A stretch of 19,201 nt of DNA. Origin: Caldilinea sp. (GTDB lineage: Bacteria; Chloroflexota; Anaerolineae; Caldilineales; Caldilineaceae). Where the stretch lies: positions 2,501 to 21,701 of the forward strand of contig JANWYX010000097.1 in NCBI GenBank assembly GCA_025055055.1, written 5' to 3'. The notes beneath the pieces are model-generated. The model was not told the DNA's origin. It did not search any database and saw only the letters and a list, made by a program, of their open reading frames with translations. Positions 1 through 19,201 of this stretch are shown piece by piece. A program made the translations under genes and the position numbers. The stretch's first letter is position 1, and every line of letters starts with the position of its first letter.

Positions 1-940
<940 letters not shown>

Positions 941-1015
941 AGATGTTTCCAGGAAAGATGGTCCAGACGACGCTTTCAACGTGGGTAGTCGACGCCCGAC
1001 AAACGGTGCGTCTGC

Positions 1016-1375
1016 TTACAGCGCATTTTGCAGCGTGCGACTCAACATCTCCGGCGTCACCGGTTTAATCAAGTAGGCCGTTGCGCCAACTTCAGCGCCG
1101 CGCCGTCTTGCATCCAGCGTGCTGCACAGCACGATCGGCAGGTTGCGATAGCGCTCCAACGCCCGCAGCCTGGCGATAAAACTCCATGTCTCATCTTCTA
1201 AGGCCGCCGGTTCTAAAACCAGGCCGTCGATAGGCTCCGATTCGATCGCGCGCCATGCATCCTGTTCCGTGGCGGCGGTGATCACCGTAAAGAGTTGCCC
1301 AAGCCCGCGGCGATAGAGGTCGCGCGTCGCCTCATCGGCGTCTAGGATGAGCACCGTCTTATGGGGGGACGCCAT
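1016..1375 (-). CDS. Stand-alone response-regulator receiver (REC) domain protein with Glu at the phosphoacceptor position
   Basis: A 119-residue single-domain protein with the REC alpha/beta pattern. The acidic metal-binding pair is Asp12/Asp14 in LILDADEATR, Ser85/Thr86 lie at the end of beta4 (IVLCST), and the conserved Lys104 is in YLIKPV. At the end of beta3, where receivers carry the phosphorylated Asp (xLVLLD), this protein reads DGLVLEP with Glu55. In other receivers an Asp-to-Glu change often mimics the phosphorylated state, so this one may be constitutively active or phosphorylation-independent; that is inference. There is no output domain. The start is ATG at 1375, with an AGGAT ribosome-binding site at 1381-1385. 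It lies 224 bp downstream of the sensor kinase gene on the same strand. That kinase lacks a receiver, so it is the natural candidate partner. Confidence 0.88.
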   Translation of the reverse strand: MASPHKTVLILDADEATRDLYRRGLGQLFTVITAATEQDAWRAIESEPIDGLVLEPAALEDETWSFIARLRALERYRNLPIVLCSTLDARRRGAEVGATAYLIKPVTPEMLSRTLQNAL

Positions 1376-1440
1376 AGCCTATCCTACCATCGCCTGCGAT
1401 GAATGCTTTCACCCAAAACCTTTGCGCCAGATCACTGCTC

Positions 1441-1461
1441 TATACCAGCTGCAGCGGTATA
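1441..1461. promoter_or_regulatory. Imperfect palindrome between sensor and receiver genes, candidate operator
   Basis: The arms TATACC (1441-1446) and GGTATA (1456-1461) enclose the self-complementary core GCTGCAGC (1448-1455). One unpaired A at 1447 is the only imperfection. The site lies about 66 bp ahead of the receiver start codon, in the 224-bp non-coding gap that holds no other evident feature. Dyad symmetry of this size suits a dimeric regulator such as a LacI-type protein. There is no T-run after it, so it does not look like a terminator. Function is inferred from position only. Confidence 0.3.
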
Positions 1462-1591
1462 CGCACAGGGTCGATCAACTCACCTGTGGGGGTGCGTTTG
1501 GAAAATTCCCGGCTAAAAATTTGGAAGCTATTGATCAGTATAGCGACGAGAAAACGAGATGTCTTGGATAAAACTGACGCAGACTTGAAAT

Positions 1592-4176
<2,585 letters not shown>

Positions 4177-4379
4177 AATCGGAGTTCGCTTTTCAGATGA
4201 ACCGACATCGGGAGTGACAACAAACTACAACACAAACGATTCAATTGGAATATTTTACCAGGCGGCGCAACTTTTTGCCCAAGCCCTTTCACCCTTCCGG
4301 CGCGCACAAGATTTTTCCGTTGGCTTTATCAATAAGACCGGCAGGTGCAAACAACGTAGGCCGGAGTTTAGGTCGGCCA

Positions 4380-6514
4380 GATGTCGATCTCGACGGCAAC
4401 GTTGTCTTCTTCGCCGGCGCGCCGATTCAGCCCGGCTATTATCGCGACCTGGCCGCACCCAATGCGGGCAGTCTGCGCGGCGTAGTGTTCTTGGGCGGCA
4501 TCTACACCGAGACGATGGCGACCGCGCCGATTGCGCTCGCCATCAACGAATACATCACCGACGTCACGCCGCCCGCCTTCGAGGCCCCGGGCTGGCATCC
4601 CTCGACGCCCTTCACAGTGCAGAGCAGCGCCTTCGACGACGGCGTGCGCGATACGGTGGTGCTGGCGCTGGGACAGTACAACCCCGCAAGCGGTACACGG
4701 CGCGTCTATGACCAGATGCGCTTCGACACCTATTACTCGGACAGCCCGGATCGCAGCCCGGCGGAGATCTCTCACGTGGACGCAGTGCTCGACCCTGCGC
4801 GTGGACAGGGGAGCTTCAAGGTCGAAGCAAAGGACGCCTCCGGGTTGACGCGCGTGGTGATCGCTTCCACCGACGGGGCCGGCGTCTGGTCGAGCGGTGC
4901 GTTGGGACTGCGCGACTATCTCACATCAGACTGCAAGTTCCGTTTGTTTGGCATCTGCATCGTCTCGTGGTCTTCACCCAGATAGACGTCGCGCTTTGTG
5001 TTCGGCAACACCAACGCCTGGTCGACCGGCTGGCGACGCAGCGCCAACGGCGGCTCCGAAAACAGCTACATCGACACCCTTGATCTCGCCTACTTCGCCG
5101 GCCATGGCTCGACCGCCGGGATTCTCTTTGGCGTCGGCGAGCCGACGCCGACCACGGTGACCAAGAACGACGCACTCGGCGCCTGGGGCGACCGCAACCT
5201 CGACTGGATCGGCCTAGCGGCGTGCAACGTGTTGGATGACCTTGTCAGCAATCTACAGAGTTGGGGTGAAGCGATGAACGGCGTGCGTCTGATCATGGGC
5301 TTTAAGACCGTCATGAACGACGTCGCCCACAGCGTCGAGTTCGGCAAGGCGATTTGCGACGGCTACACTTTCACGCAGGCGTGGTTCCGCGCCGCAGATA
5401 AGCTCCAATCCCAGGGACGCGTGACGCGCGTGTTGGCCGAACAATAGTCATACTTCGACGATGGGCCGGCGCAGTACAATGCAGCTACGGTCGTCGACTG
5501 GCCGAAGCACTATCGCATACACACCGTTGGCAGCGAGCCGGTGCGTTTTGTGGATCCGGCTGCCCTCAACTTCCAGATGCCGGTGGTGCGCGTACAGCCG
5601 TTGAACCTAGAGGAAAGTGTGGCACAAGCCAATACGCTCGAGAACGCCTTTGGCATGACGGTCACCCTGCCGATCAGCGACGGCAGGCCGTTGGTGAGCG
5701 TCGCCTTCAGCGAGGGCGGCAAGCTGGAGATGGATGTGACCACCGGCCTTTTTCTCCACACCGACAAGAACAACCTCTGGCTGACGGGAAGCGAGCTTAG
5801 TTAGCGTTCAGGCGGCCGCCGGCGTCGCCATGCAGACCATCGACAACGACGCCGCCAGAGGCATCGCCGACGCCTTCCTACAGCAACACGGGCTGGCGCG
5901 CGAGGATGCACAGTTCTACGAGGTGGCGGCGGATGCGCTGACGACGATGAACCAGGTGACCACGGCCGGCGACGAGAGGGTTGTCACCTTCGACGAGCAA
6001 ATCACCAACTATCAGGTGATCTACTCTCGCATCTTTGTCTACACACCGAGCGTGAGCGCCGGAGCGGTCACCCAGCCCGTCGAGTTCTCGGTGATGGGGC
6101 CCGGCTCCAAGTTCAAAGTCTATGTGGCGACGCAGGCGCCGGTCAGCCCATCTTTCGCCGATTGCGTCGATCAGGCGGTGATCGGTGGCATGGGCGGCTA
6201 TCGTCGTGTGCAGACGCCGGCACAGGCTGCAGCCACAGGCGAGCTGGAGCTGGTGCAGATGCTGCCTCTGCCCGTGATTGAAAAGCTCTTCAAACACTTC
6301 GAGGTGTTCATGGCGCTCGACGCATCCAAAACCCTGCGCGAACTTGGCCTTGACCCCGGTCAATCCGATCCACCGTCGCGGCGACGTTTCGAACGCATCC
6401 AAAACCCTGCGCGAACTTGGCCTTGACCCCGACGACGGCGCTCCACTCGACATCGTGCTCGGCTCCGGCGTAGTTCGCTATGACTGGTACCTCAACTGGC
6501 CTTATGCAATTTAA
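4380..6514 (+). pseudogene. Decayed gene for a large protein with a caspase-like GHG...AC module (possibly DUF6345-like)
   Basis: Coding-like sequence runs across several open segments that join into one protein once lesions are allowed for. Segment one (to 4985) has beta-rich sequence like the C-terminal modules of secreted proteases (VVIASTDGAGVWSS). It ends in a TAG at 4983-4985. The same frame continues from 4986 with YFAGHGS (His codon 5103-5105) and GLAACNVL (Cys codon 5223-5225). This is the His/Cys layout of clan-CD caspase-like folds and resembles DUF6345 by memory. A second in-frame TAG lies at 5445-5447. The frame then runs to 5804, where a third TAG is bypassed only by a one-base frame change near 5780-5800. 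The next segment (frame of 5830-6426) is displaced again by a repeat of 73-bp offset, and reading ends at TAA 6514. No convincing start is present: the open frame extends back to about 4245 only through a TTG with unconvincing sequence, so the 5' end is probably lost. It is the only plus-strand unit among minus-strand genes here. Confidence 0.72.
6320..6431 (+). repeat. 39-bp direct repeat (6320-6358 and 6393-6431), offset 73 bp
   Basis: Two identical 39-base copies lie inside the 3' part of the decayed gene. Both encode the peptide ASKTLRELGLDP but in different frames, because 73 is not a multiple of 3. Thirty-four bases separate them. In copy one the reading continues to a stop at 6426. In copy two it continues to the apparent native C-terminus (SGVVRYDWYLNWPYAI) and TAA at 6514. 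The layout suits a short duplication that shifted the frame. Confidence 0.9.
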
Positions 6515-6693
6515 CAAGGGAATCTGGCAACTCGTAGACGCTGCGTCCGACGCCTGTTTGCAGAGTTTATTTCCTCCGACGTGATCCACCGAGCTTGCGG
6601 GGCGTTTTGCTCCCGGCCGAATCTACGGAGCTGTCCGATTGTCGAGGGTGTCAGGTCATTTTTCTCTGGAAAGCGTCAAAACTTCCTCGAGGC

Positions 6694-7347
6694 TTACGAC
6701 TTCAGCAGATGCGCGGCGATCTCCTCGAACGAAGCGCACACCAGGTCTGCGCCGGCCTCTGTCAATTGGGCGGTGCAGTGGCTCGTCGTCAAGCCGATGA
6801 CCTGACAGCCCGCCTCTTTGCCGGCGCGTACGCCGTTGAGCGAGTCTTCGATGACGACGCAGGCTCCGACGGGCACTCCCAGCCGCTCTGCAGCGAGCAG
6901 GTATGGCTCGGGCGCGGGCTTGGGTCGCGCCACATCATCGGCGGTGACGACGGCGTCGAAGAAGCGATGGAGATCGAGCCGGTCGAAAATCAGCTGTTGA
7001 TTGACGCGCAGCGCAGAGGTCGCCAGGGCGAAGGCGCGGAAATGTGGTCGCGCTTTCTGGATGAACTCCAGCGCGCCTGGAATCGGTCTCACCTGGTCGG
7101 CGACTTCTAAGAAGGCGGCCTGCTTTTCCGCCAGCAGCTCCTCGACGCTGTAGCGCCCGCCTAAATAGCGGCGGTTAATGTAGTCGAGCAACGTTGCGTC
7201 CGGGGTTCCCATAAATTCCTCGAAGAGCGCCTCCGGCACGGAAATTCCGTGTCTGGCAACCGCCGACGCCACTGCGGCGTTGTGCAGCGCCTCCGAGTCG
7301 ATGATGACGCCGTCGAAATCGAACAAAATGGCTTGAAAGGTAGGCAT
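6694..7347 (-). CDS. HAD-superfamily hydrolase, beta-phosphoglucomutase/phosphatase-like (subfamily IA)
   Basis: A 217-residue cytosolic phosphohydrolase or phosphomutase with all four HAD motifs. Motif I is DFDGVIIDSE, with nucleophile Asp10 and acid/base Asp12. Motif II is Thr110/Ser111 in LATSA. Motif III is Lys143 in RPKPAPEPYL, and motif IV is VIEDSLNG with Asp168. The helical cap between motifs I and II (about 15-85) places it in class IA, with phosphoglycolate phosphatases, beta-phosphoglucomutases and sugar-phosphate phosphatases; the substrate cannot be chosen from sequence. The ATG start at 7347 lies 12 bp after the stop of the EndoQ-helicase gene, so the two are probably one transcript. 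GGATAG spanning that stop is the only ribosome-binding candidate, at rather long spacing. The functional link to DNA repair may be coincidental. Confidence 0.9.
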   Translation of the reverse strand: MPTFQAILFDFDGVIIDSEALHNAAVASAVARHGISVPEALFEEFMGTPDATLLDYINRRYLGGRYSVEELLAEKQAAFLEVADQVRPIPGALEFIQKARPHFRAFALATSALRVNQQLIFDRLDLHRFFDAVVTADDVARPKPAPEPYLLAAERLGVPVGACVVIEDSLNGVRAGKEAGCQVIGLTTSHCTAQLTEAGADLVCASFEEIAAHLLKS

Positions 7348-7359
7348 AGGTTTTCGTTT

Positions 7360-10767
<3,408 letters not shown>

Positions 10768-11062
10768 ACATTATCCTAGCACGGGAAGCATCCTAGCATG
10801 GAGGGCTGCACAGGCTGACAGCGCGTTCGCTTGTCAAAGCTCAACAATCCCACATCCATCAACCCACCGATAGAAGCACATCTATTACGAAAAACGTTTG
10901 CTACTTCTTCTGCATTATAAAACAATTAGAAAGATCGGCCCTACGACGAATCCGCTGCCGATGCCGTAGCCGGAAGCCAACCCTTGCAAGAGGCTTTGCA
11001 ATTACTGCGAGGAGGCGCCCCCACAATTCTGTCAAACATAGCGCAGCGGCGCAAAGTGTGCT
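10768..11062. other. Divergent intergenic region with paired TGCTAGGAT repeats
   Basis: This 295-bp gap separates the divergent nuclease-helicase and FN3-protein genes and must hold both promoters. Next to the helicase start, the 9-mer ATCCTAGCA (TGCTAGGAT on the minus strand) occurs at 10773-10781 and 10790-10798, 17 bp apart. The copy nearer the gene also supplies the ribosome-binding sequence. A perfect TTGACA (minus strand, 10832-10837) and a TATAAT (minus strand, 10915-10920) are present. They are not paired at 16-18 bp in the right order, so no promoter is called. No RNA gene or reading frame stands out. Confidence 0.4.
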
Positions 11063-11719
11063 ATGCTGAAGAGACTTATGAAGAATCGCAGGGACAATTT
11101 CACGACGGTGAAGCCATGGTTGTTGATCATCGGCGTAGGTATGATGGTGACCGTCGCCATGAGCGGCGTCGCTGCATTTTCGACGCCGGACGCCTTGCCT
11201 CTGCAGCGGGTGACGCCTTCGCCAATTTCGACGCCATCGCTTCCGACGCCCTTGCGGATCCTCCCTCTCCCTACCATCGAATTGACGCCCACGCTCACCC
11301 TCACCACAACGCTTGTGCAGACGCCGACGCGCACCCCCGCCGTCACTCCCATCCGCACGCCAACGCCGACGTTTTCTCCGCTTGAAGGCGACGATCTCGA
11401 CGATGTGGACAATGGTTTGGAGATCGTCGATTTTATTGCATCGCCTCTCCGCCTGCGCGGGCAAATTCAGCTCACATGGCGTTATGTGGGAGAGCCGTTC
11501 GAAGGCAATTTTCTGGTGGAGCGCTCGGTAAACGGCGGCGTCTGGCGGGTTGTCTCATCATGCAACTTGCCCTATGAATCCGATGCGGAGCGCTATCGCT
11601 GTTTAGAAACAGGGCTTGCCAGCGGCTCCACCTACGCCTATCGCATCTGCGTGGTCGAGAGCGAGACTACATGCGCAGATCGGGGCTTCGTAGAAAGTGC
11701 AGCGGTCAAAGCGCCCTGA
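11063..11719 (+). CDS. Membrane-anchored or secreted Thr/Pro-rich protein with fibronectin type III-like domain
   Basis: 218 residues. A basic N-terminus (KRLMKNRR) leads into a hydrophobic segment at about 19-39 (WLLIIGVGMMVTVAMSGVAA), acting as a signal anchor or signal peptide. Residues about 41-107 are a low-complexity Thr/Pro linker (TPTRTP-like repeats), typical of cell-surface spacers. Residues about 118-216 resemble a fibronectin-III fold: QLTWRYVG, then LVERSVNGGVWR, then LASGSTYAYRICV. Four Cys in that half could form disulfides. It probably displays a binding domain outside the membrane; no catalytic motif is seen. The ATG at 11063 is used as the most upstream start; ATG at 11078, just after GAAGAGA, is an equally good choice. 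Its stop is only 8 bp from the end of the convergent STAND gene, with no terminator hairpin between them. A link to that operon is unproven. Confidence 0.75.
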   Translation: MLKRLMKNRRDNFTTVKPWLLIIGVGMMVTVAMSGVAAFSTPDALPLQRVTPSPISTPSLPTPLRILPLPTIELTPTLTLTTTLVQTPTRTPAVTPIRTPTPTFSPLEGDDLDDVDNGLEIVDFIASPLRLRGQIQLTWRYVGEPFEGNFLVERSVNGGVWRVVSSCNLPYESDAERYRCLETGLASGSTYAYRICVVESETTCADRGFVESAAVKAP

Positions 11720-11727
11720 GACATTTT

Positions 11728-15696
<3,969 letters not shown>

Positions 15697-15702
15697 GAAC
15701 GT

Positions 15703-16692
15703 TTATCCGCCTTGCCAGGCCTGCCAGAGCTCTTTGAGAAAACTCAGGGCATCGCCCCAATAGATGTCGAAACGGAATTTATCCTGAGAGAGGTAGAGCT
15801 GTACGTACTCCTGAAAGCGGTCGGCGTCCAGAATGTCCGGCAGATGGCGCGGGTCGAGCTGAATAGCGACGCTGCGAGGACGCCGCGGTTGATCGCGGAT
15901 CAGCTCTTGCAAAATGATGCGCATCTCCCACGACTGCATGTTGTAGCCGAGAAGGATCAGGATCGTGCTCGAGATAGCGTTGCGCACGGTGTTGGGCATC
16001 TTGCCGATCTCGCGGAAATCATGGATGACGTTGCCGATGAAGTCGAAGTGATCTTCCTCGGAAAGCACCAGCGAGTCGGGAAACTCGTCCAATCCATGCA
16101 GGTGATAGACGAGCGGCTCATCCACCGTGGGCTGAAAACTCGGGTCGGGATGAAATTCCGGCGGAATGATGGCTTCCAACGAAGGGTGCCAAAGATAGAC
16201 TTCGGTGCGCGGCCGTTTGTTTAAGTTGCGCAGCGCCGTCTCCAGCAGCAAATGGGGGCTGGTGGTCAGAAAGATCGGCATGTCGAAGGCCGCCAACAGG
16301 TTGAGCGGGTTTTCCATGTCGCCCGGCGCCGGATAACCGAGCCGTTCACCGATCAACCGGGAAAAGCTCAGGCCGCGCTCACGGCGCACCTGGTCCAGCA
16401 ACGCACGGTTGAAGTTCACATCCTGTTCGGCGGCTTCCAAATAGCGCTGCGTGAGAAACTGGAGATATTCGGTCTTGGCGCGGTAGGCGTCTCGGTAGGT
16501 GACGCTCAGATATTGCGCCACCAGCGCCAGCGAAGTGTCCGCCAGCGGATATTGGCTAGAGCGCGCCCATTCCGTAGAAAGGGCGCGCCGGGGAAAGAGC
16601 GTCTCCAAGATGAGTTGGTCGCTCACGACAGGCGTGCATTTCTTGCGATTGATTTGTTCTGCAATGTAATTCCACGCAATGGCGCCGGGCAT
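15703..16692 (-). CDS. SIR2-like (SIR2_2-type) NAD-binding protein, probable effector
   Basis: 329 residues from ATG 16692. SIR2-family landmarks in order: a divergent first nucleotide loop TPVVSD (20-25) in place of GAGxS; FLTTSPHLLLETAL (about 142-155) where SIR2 proteins have TTNYDxLLE; YHLHG with candidate catalytic His199; DSLVLSEEDHFDFI (206-219); and ILLGYNMQSWEMRIIL (246-261), matching the LGYsxxDW strand. Proteins of this type in defence loci (Thoeris ThsA, SIR2-Avs, DSR, SIR2-APAZ) deplete NAD+. Here the altered NAD-contact residues leave activity uncertain. No membrane segment is seen. A longer frame would begin at a TTG (16707), but GGAGAG sits five bases ahead of the ATG at 16692, so the ATG is preferred. 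It lies 21 bp after the CHAT-FGE stop and 6 bp before the STAND start, so it is translated from the same message. Confidence 0.82.
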   Translation of the reverse strand: MPGAIAWNYIAEQINRKKCTPVVSDQLILETLFPRRALSTEWARSSQYPLADTSLALVAQYLSVTYRDAYRAKTEYLQFLTQRYLEAAEQDVNFNRALLDQVRRERGLSFSRLIGERLGYPAPGDMENPLNLLAAFDMPIFLTTSPHLLLETALRNLNKRPRTEVYLWHPSLEAIIPPEFHPDPSFQPTVDEPLVYHLHGLDEFPDSLVLSEEDHFDFIGNVIHDFREIGKMPNTVRNAISSTILILLGYNMQSWEMRIILQELIRDQPRRPRSVAIQLDPRHLPDILDADRFQEYVQLYLSQDKFRFDIYWGDALSFLKELWQAWQGG

Positions 16693-16697
16693 CGCAA

Positions 16698-16703
16698 CTC
16701 TCC
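16698..16703 (-). promoter_or_regulatory. Ribosome-binding site GGAGAG of the SIR2-like gene
   Basis: GGAGAG on the minus strand lies five bases upstream of ATG 16692 and inside the alternative TTG-initiated extension. Its position decides the start of the SIR2-like protein at 16692. Confidence 0.7.
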
Positions 16704-16713
16704 GCAAGGCGAC

Positions 16714-18558
<1,845 letters not shown>

Positions 18559-18603
18559 GGAAATCGCCGTTCTGCTTGACGTCGGACGATGACTTTCTGT
18601 GAG

Positions 18604-18632
18604 AGTTTACCATAAGAGAAAGAGTCATTCAA
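18604..18632 (-). promoter_or_regulatory. Candidate sigma-70-type promoter of the CHAT/SIR2/STAND operon
   Basis: On the minus strand, TTGAAT (18627-18632) and TAAACT (18604-18609) are separated by 17 bp, each matching 4 of 6 consensus bases. Transcription would start about 40 nt ahead of the CHAT-FGE ATG. Matches are modest, so this is a candidate only. Confidence 0.35.
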
Positions 18633-18681
18633 TTCGAGAGGCTTCTCCCCGTCAGAACTCCATGCGGTCGCCGCTCTCAGC

Positions 18682-18710
18682 TTGATGATGGCGGATATAT
18701 CGTGTATCTT
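18682..18710 (+). promoter_or_regulatory. Candidate sigma-70-type promoter of the FGGY kinase gene
   Basis: TTGATG (18682-18687) and TATCTT (18705-18710) are spaced by 17 bp, each 4 of 6 to consensus, about 59 bp ahead of the kinase start. An imperfect GTAT...ATAC dyad overlaps the -10 element and could be an operator. Evidence is positional. Confidence 0.33.
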
Positions 18711-18756
18711 GTAAGCATACTCCCTAAAAATCAAAAATAATCTTCCATAGAACAAC

Positions 18757-18761
18757 AGGAG
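18757..18761 (+). promoter_or_regulatory. Ribosome-binding site AGGAG of the FGGY kinase gene
   Basis: AGGAG ends seven bases before ATG 18769. It is the clearest Shine-Dalgarno in the window and fixes the kinase start. Confidence 0.8.
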
Positions 18762-18768
18762 TTTTCCG

Positions 18769-19201
18769 ATGAATACCAGCGATATCCGAAACGCCATTGA
18801 AACGGGACAAACTGCGCTCGGTATCGAATTCGGTTCGACGCGCATCAAGGCGGTGTTGATCGGCGCCGATCATGCACCGCTCGCATCGGGCAGCCATGAA
18901 TGGGAAAATCGTTATGAGAACGGCGTCTGGACCTACAGCCTCGACGACGTCTGGAACGGCTTGCAGGCGTGTTTCCGCGATCTGCGCGCGTCCGTGCAGG
19001 CGCAGTACGGCGTGTCGCTGCGCACGGTGGGTGCCATTGGCTTCAGCGGTATGATGCACGGCTACATGCCCTTCGACGAGGACGGCGCTCTGCTAGCTCC
19101 TTTCCGCACCTGGCGCAACACCATCACCGGCCAGGCTGCGGCTCAACTCACCGAGCTGTTTCAGTTCAACATCCCACAGCGCTGGAGCGTTGCGCATCTC
19201 T
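18769..19201 (+). CDS. FGGY-family carbohydrate kinase (xylulokinase-like), N-terminal 144 residues, 3' end outside window
   Basis: The N-terminal part of a sugar kinase of the actin-like ATPase fold. Residues 17-31 (LGIEFGSTRIKAVLI) form the phosphate-1 loop typical of FGGY kinases (GIDxGTxxxK). IGFSGMMHGYMPFDEDG (90-106) matches the sugar-contacting SGqMHG strand-turn of xylulokinases, followed by FRTWRNTIT (112-120). About 70% of a typical ~500-residue protein lies beyond the window. The family phosphorylates xylulose, ribulose, glycerol or related polyols. MMHG favours a ketopentose-type substrate, but the RTWRNT segment differs from textbook XylB, so no gene symbol is given. It is divergent from the CHAT/SIR2/STAND operon across 210 bp and probably belongs to a pentose-use locus to the right. 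Confidence 0.9.
   Translation, partial: MNTSDIRNAIETGQTALGIEFGSTRIKAVLIGADHAPLASGSHEWENRYENGVWTYSLDDVWNGLQACFRDLRASVQAQYGVSLRTVGAIGFSGMMHGYMPFDEDGALLAPFRTWRNTITGQAAAQLTELFQFNIPQRWSVAHL

Noticed and set aside
4983..5804. Amber (TAG) recoding to read through the two in-frame stops
   Set aside because: All three early stops are TAG, which is suggestive. But a frameshift and a frame-breaking repeat are also needed, other genes here use TAG as a normal stop, and no suppressor system is visible. Decay is the simpler reading.
6515..6693. Bidirectional terminator between the decayed gene and the HAD gene
   Set aside because: Only short GC dyads with loops too small and no adjacent T-run were found.
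10832..10920. TATAAT (10915-10920, minus) and TTGACA (10832-10837, minus) as one promoter
   Set aside because: They are in the wrong order and about 77 bp apart; neither has a good partner at 16-18 bp.
11032..11412. Minus-strand frame with VGVGVRMGVTAGVRVGV-type repeats
   Set aside because: Mirror image of the Thr/Pro codons of the FN3 protein linker; the repetitive look comes from that linker.
16693..16707. TTG-initiated five-residue N-terminal extension of the SIR2-like protein
   Set aside because: It would overlap the GGAGAG ribosome-binding site that is well placed for ATG 16692; the ATG start is simpler.
18724..19059. Minus-strand frame over the start of the FGGY kinase
   Set aside because: The opposite strand encodes a clear sugar kinase with a strong ribosome-binding site; the antisense product has no motif.

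Overview
The window is a GC-rich bacterial chromosome segment. Its protein families suggest a filamentous, multicellular-type Chloroflexota of the Caldilinea/Roseiflexus kind: a one-polypeptide sugar-sensor/GAF/histidine kinase/AraC regulator, a CHAT/FGE + SIR2 + STAND-WD40 cluster, an EndoQ-helicase fusion and an Opp-type ABC transporter. That assignment is by gene content only, with no database comparison. Nearly all intact genes lie on the minus strand. No tRNA, rRNA, CRISPR array, transposase or phage gene was seen.

Layout. Positions 1-4176 (minus strand) hold a carbohydrate/peptide uptake and sensing block. It contains a large cytoplasmic sensor (periplasmic-binding-protein-like domain, GAF, histidine kinase, AraC DNA-binding domain, no receiver), then a stand-alone receiver whose phosphoacceptor Asp is replaced by Glu, then the ATPase of an oligopeptide/dipeptide-type ABC transporter that runs off the left edge. 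Positions about 4380-6514 (plus strand) hold a decaying gene for a large, probably exported protein with a caspase-like GHG...AC module. It carries two in-frame amber stops, a frameshift, and a 39-bp repeat offset by 73 bp that shifts the frame again. Positions 6694-10767 (minus) hold a DNA-repair pair: a 1135-residue fusion of an EndoQ-like PHP nuclease to a UvrD/PcrA helicase, ending in a putative beta-clamp-binding motif, followed 12 bp later by a HAD hydrolase.

Positions 11063-11719 (plus) encode a small membrane-anchored Thr/Pro-rich protein with a fibronectin-III-like domain. Positions 11728-18558 (minus) are the most interesting part: a tight three-gene operon of CHAT protease-FGE/SUMF1-fold fusion, SIR2-like NAD-binding protein and a membrane-anchored STAND NTPase with about 14-15 WD40 repeats. 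The gaps are 21 and 6 bp, with one candidate promoter ahead of the first gene. The parts are those of prokaryotic apoptosis-like conflict or anti-phage systems: a propeller sensor plus STAND switch with two separate potential effectors, a caspase-like protease and an NADase-like domain. The FGE domain lacks the catalytic cysteines of true formylglycine-generating enzymes, so it is more likely a binding or recognition module. Divergent from this operon, at 18769, starts an FGGY carbohydrate kinase that runs off the right edge.
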